This document shows, piece after piece, positions 63,950 through 64,000 of a stretch of 64,000 nt of DNA (positions are counted from its first letter, which is position 1; each line of letters starts with the position of its first letter). The notes under the pieces are model-generated. The model saw nothing but the letters and a program-made list of their open reading frames with translations. It was not told where the DNA came from and ran no database searches. Location of the stretch: contig JAKTNV010000002.1 of the NCBI GenBank assembly GCA_022747635.1, forward strand, positions 112,056,869 through 112,120,868, read 5' to 3'. The position numbers were made by a program, and so were the translations under genes. This stretch comes from Hetaerina americana (taxonomy: Eukaryota; Arthropoda; Insecta; Odonata; Calopterygidae).

Positions 63950-64000
63950 GGAAGTCCTGAGGACGATGGCGGAGTCAGCCGTCGAAGCGTTGATCGATGA
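63950..64000 (+). other. Hammerhead-like/foldback motif at window edge
   Basis: CCTGAGGACGATGGCGGAGT CAGCCGTCGAAGCGTTGATC has the order CTGAxGA, a GC hairpin (GGC/GCC and GAC/GTC arms), GAAxC, then GATC, similar in layout to the motifs at 20.7 and 33.6 kb but with two core changes. The window ends here, so it is only a pointer. Confidence 0.4.

Overview
The window is eukaryotic nuclear DNA. It is AT-rich and intron-like, without convincing host exons, and is densely filled with mobile elements of the kind seen in arthropods: mariner transposons, CR1-like and R1-like non-LTR retrotransposons, and tRNA-derived SINEs. I read it as intergenic or intronic DNA of an arthropod, most likely an insect. 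The species cannot be fixed from sequence alone. No host protein-coding gene is annotated.

The commonest element is a CR1-like LINE group, present as at least 30 fragments truncated at the 5' end on both strands. Most copies end in a GC-rich hairpin (sense form CCGCCACACGCCCTTGCGGC, then CTTGCGGGGTATT) followed by GATGTA repeats; on the plus strand, antisense copies start TACATCTACAT. The copy at 24173-25487 ties the hairpin tail to a reverse-transcriptase C-terminus, which identifies the repeat. I use these tail labels. Tail A lies next to the 24.2 kb RT. Tail B contains the stretch with GTTAATCAC. Tail C contains the stretch with GGTGCATGTGTATGT. Tail D has a variant end with GTGTGGCAGGGGGTG. 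Tail E is a separate LINE ending in GGCGATTATCCTGGTGGCAA and A/T-rich repeats. Other LINEs are an uninterrupted RT fragment running off the left edge (1-770), an R1-like C-terminus (9.5-10.2 kb) and a gag-like ORF1 with zinc knuckles (53.2-54.2 kb).

DNA transposons: one structurally complete mariner (44915-46245, 357-codon DD34D transposase, matching terminal inverted repeats, TA duplication) stands among many broken relatives at 1.5, 18.7, 22.0, 22.7, 30.5, 40.3, 41.8, 43.4, 44.5, 47.2, 51.4, 52.6, 55.9 and 58.0 kb. Several are internally deleted with both termini kept, so they could be moved only by a transposase supplied elsewhere.

SINEs: three tRNA-derived families. SINE1 is complete at 46.3 kb with three further fragments. 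SINE2 has copies at 19.6 and 46.8 kb and tails in ACT repeats. A compact tRNA-like family occurs at 56.9 and 63.4 kb, and a further tRNA-headed SINE lies at 13.7 kb.

The most unusual object is a perfect 90-bp-arm palindrome at 20655-20837, inserted in a LINE with a 14-bp target duplication. Each arm carries CTGATGA...GAAACGCGTC, resembling a hammerhead ribozyme core. Diverged relatives occur at 33.6 and 52.5 kb, and a similar motif sits at the right edge. A Penelope-like or retrozyme-like origin is my inference. The rest is long TA microsatellites, isolated CpG- and G-rich patches, and AT-rich DNA in which I recognise nothing.
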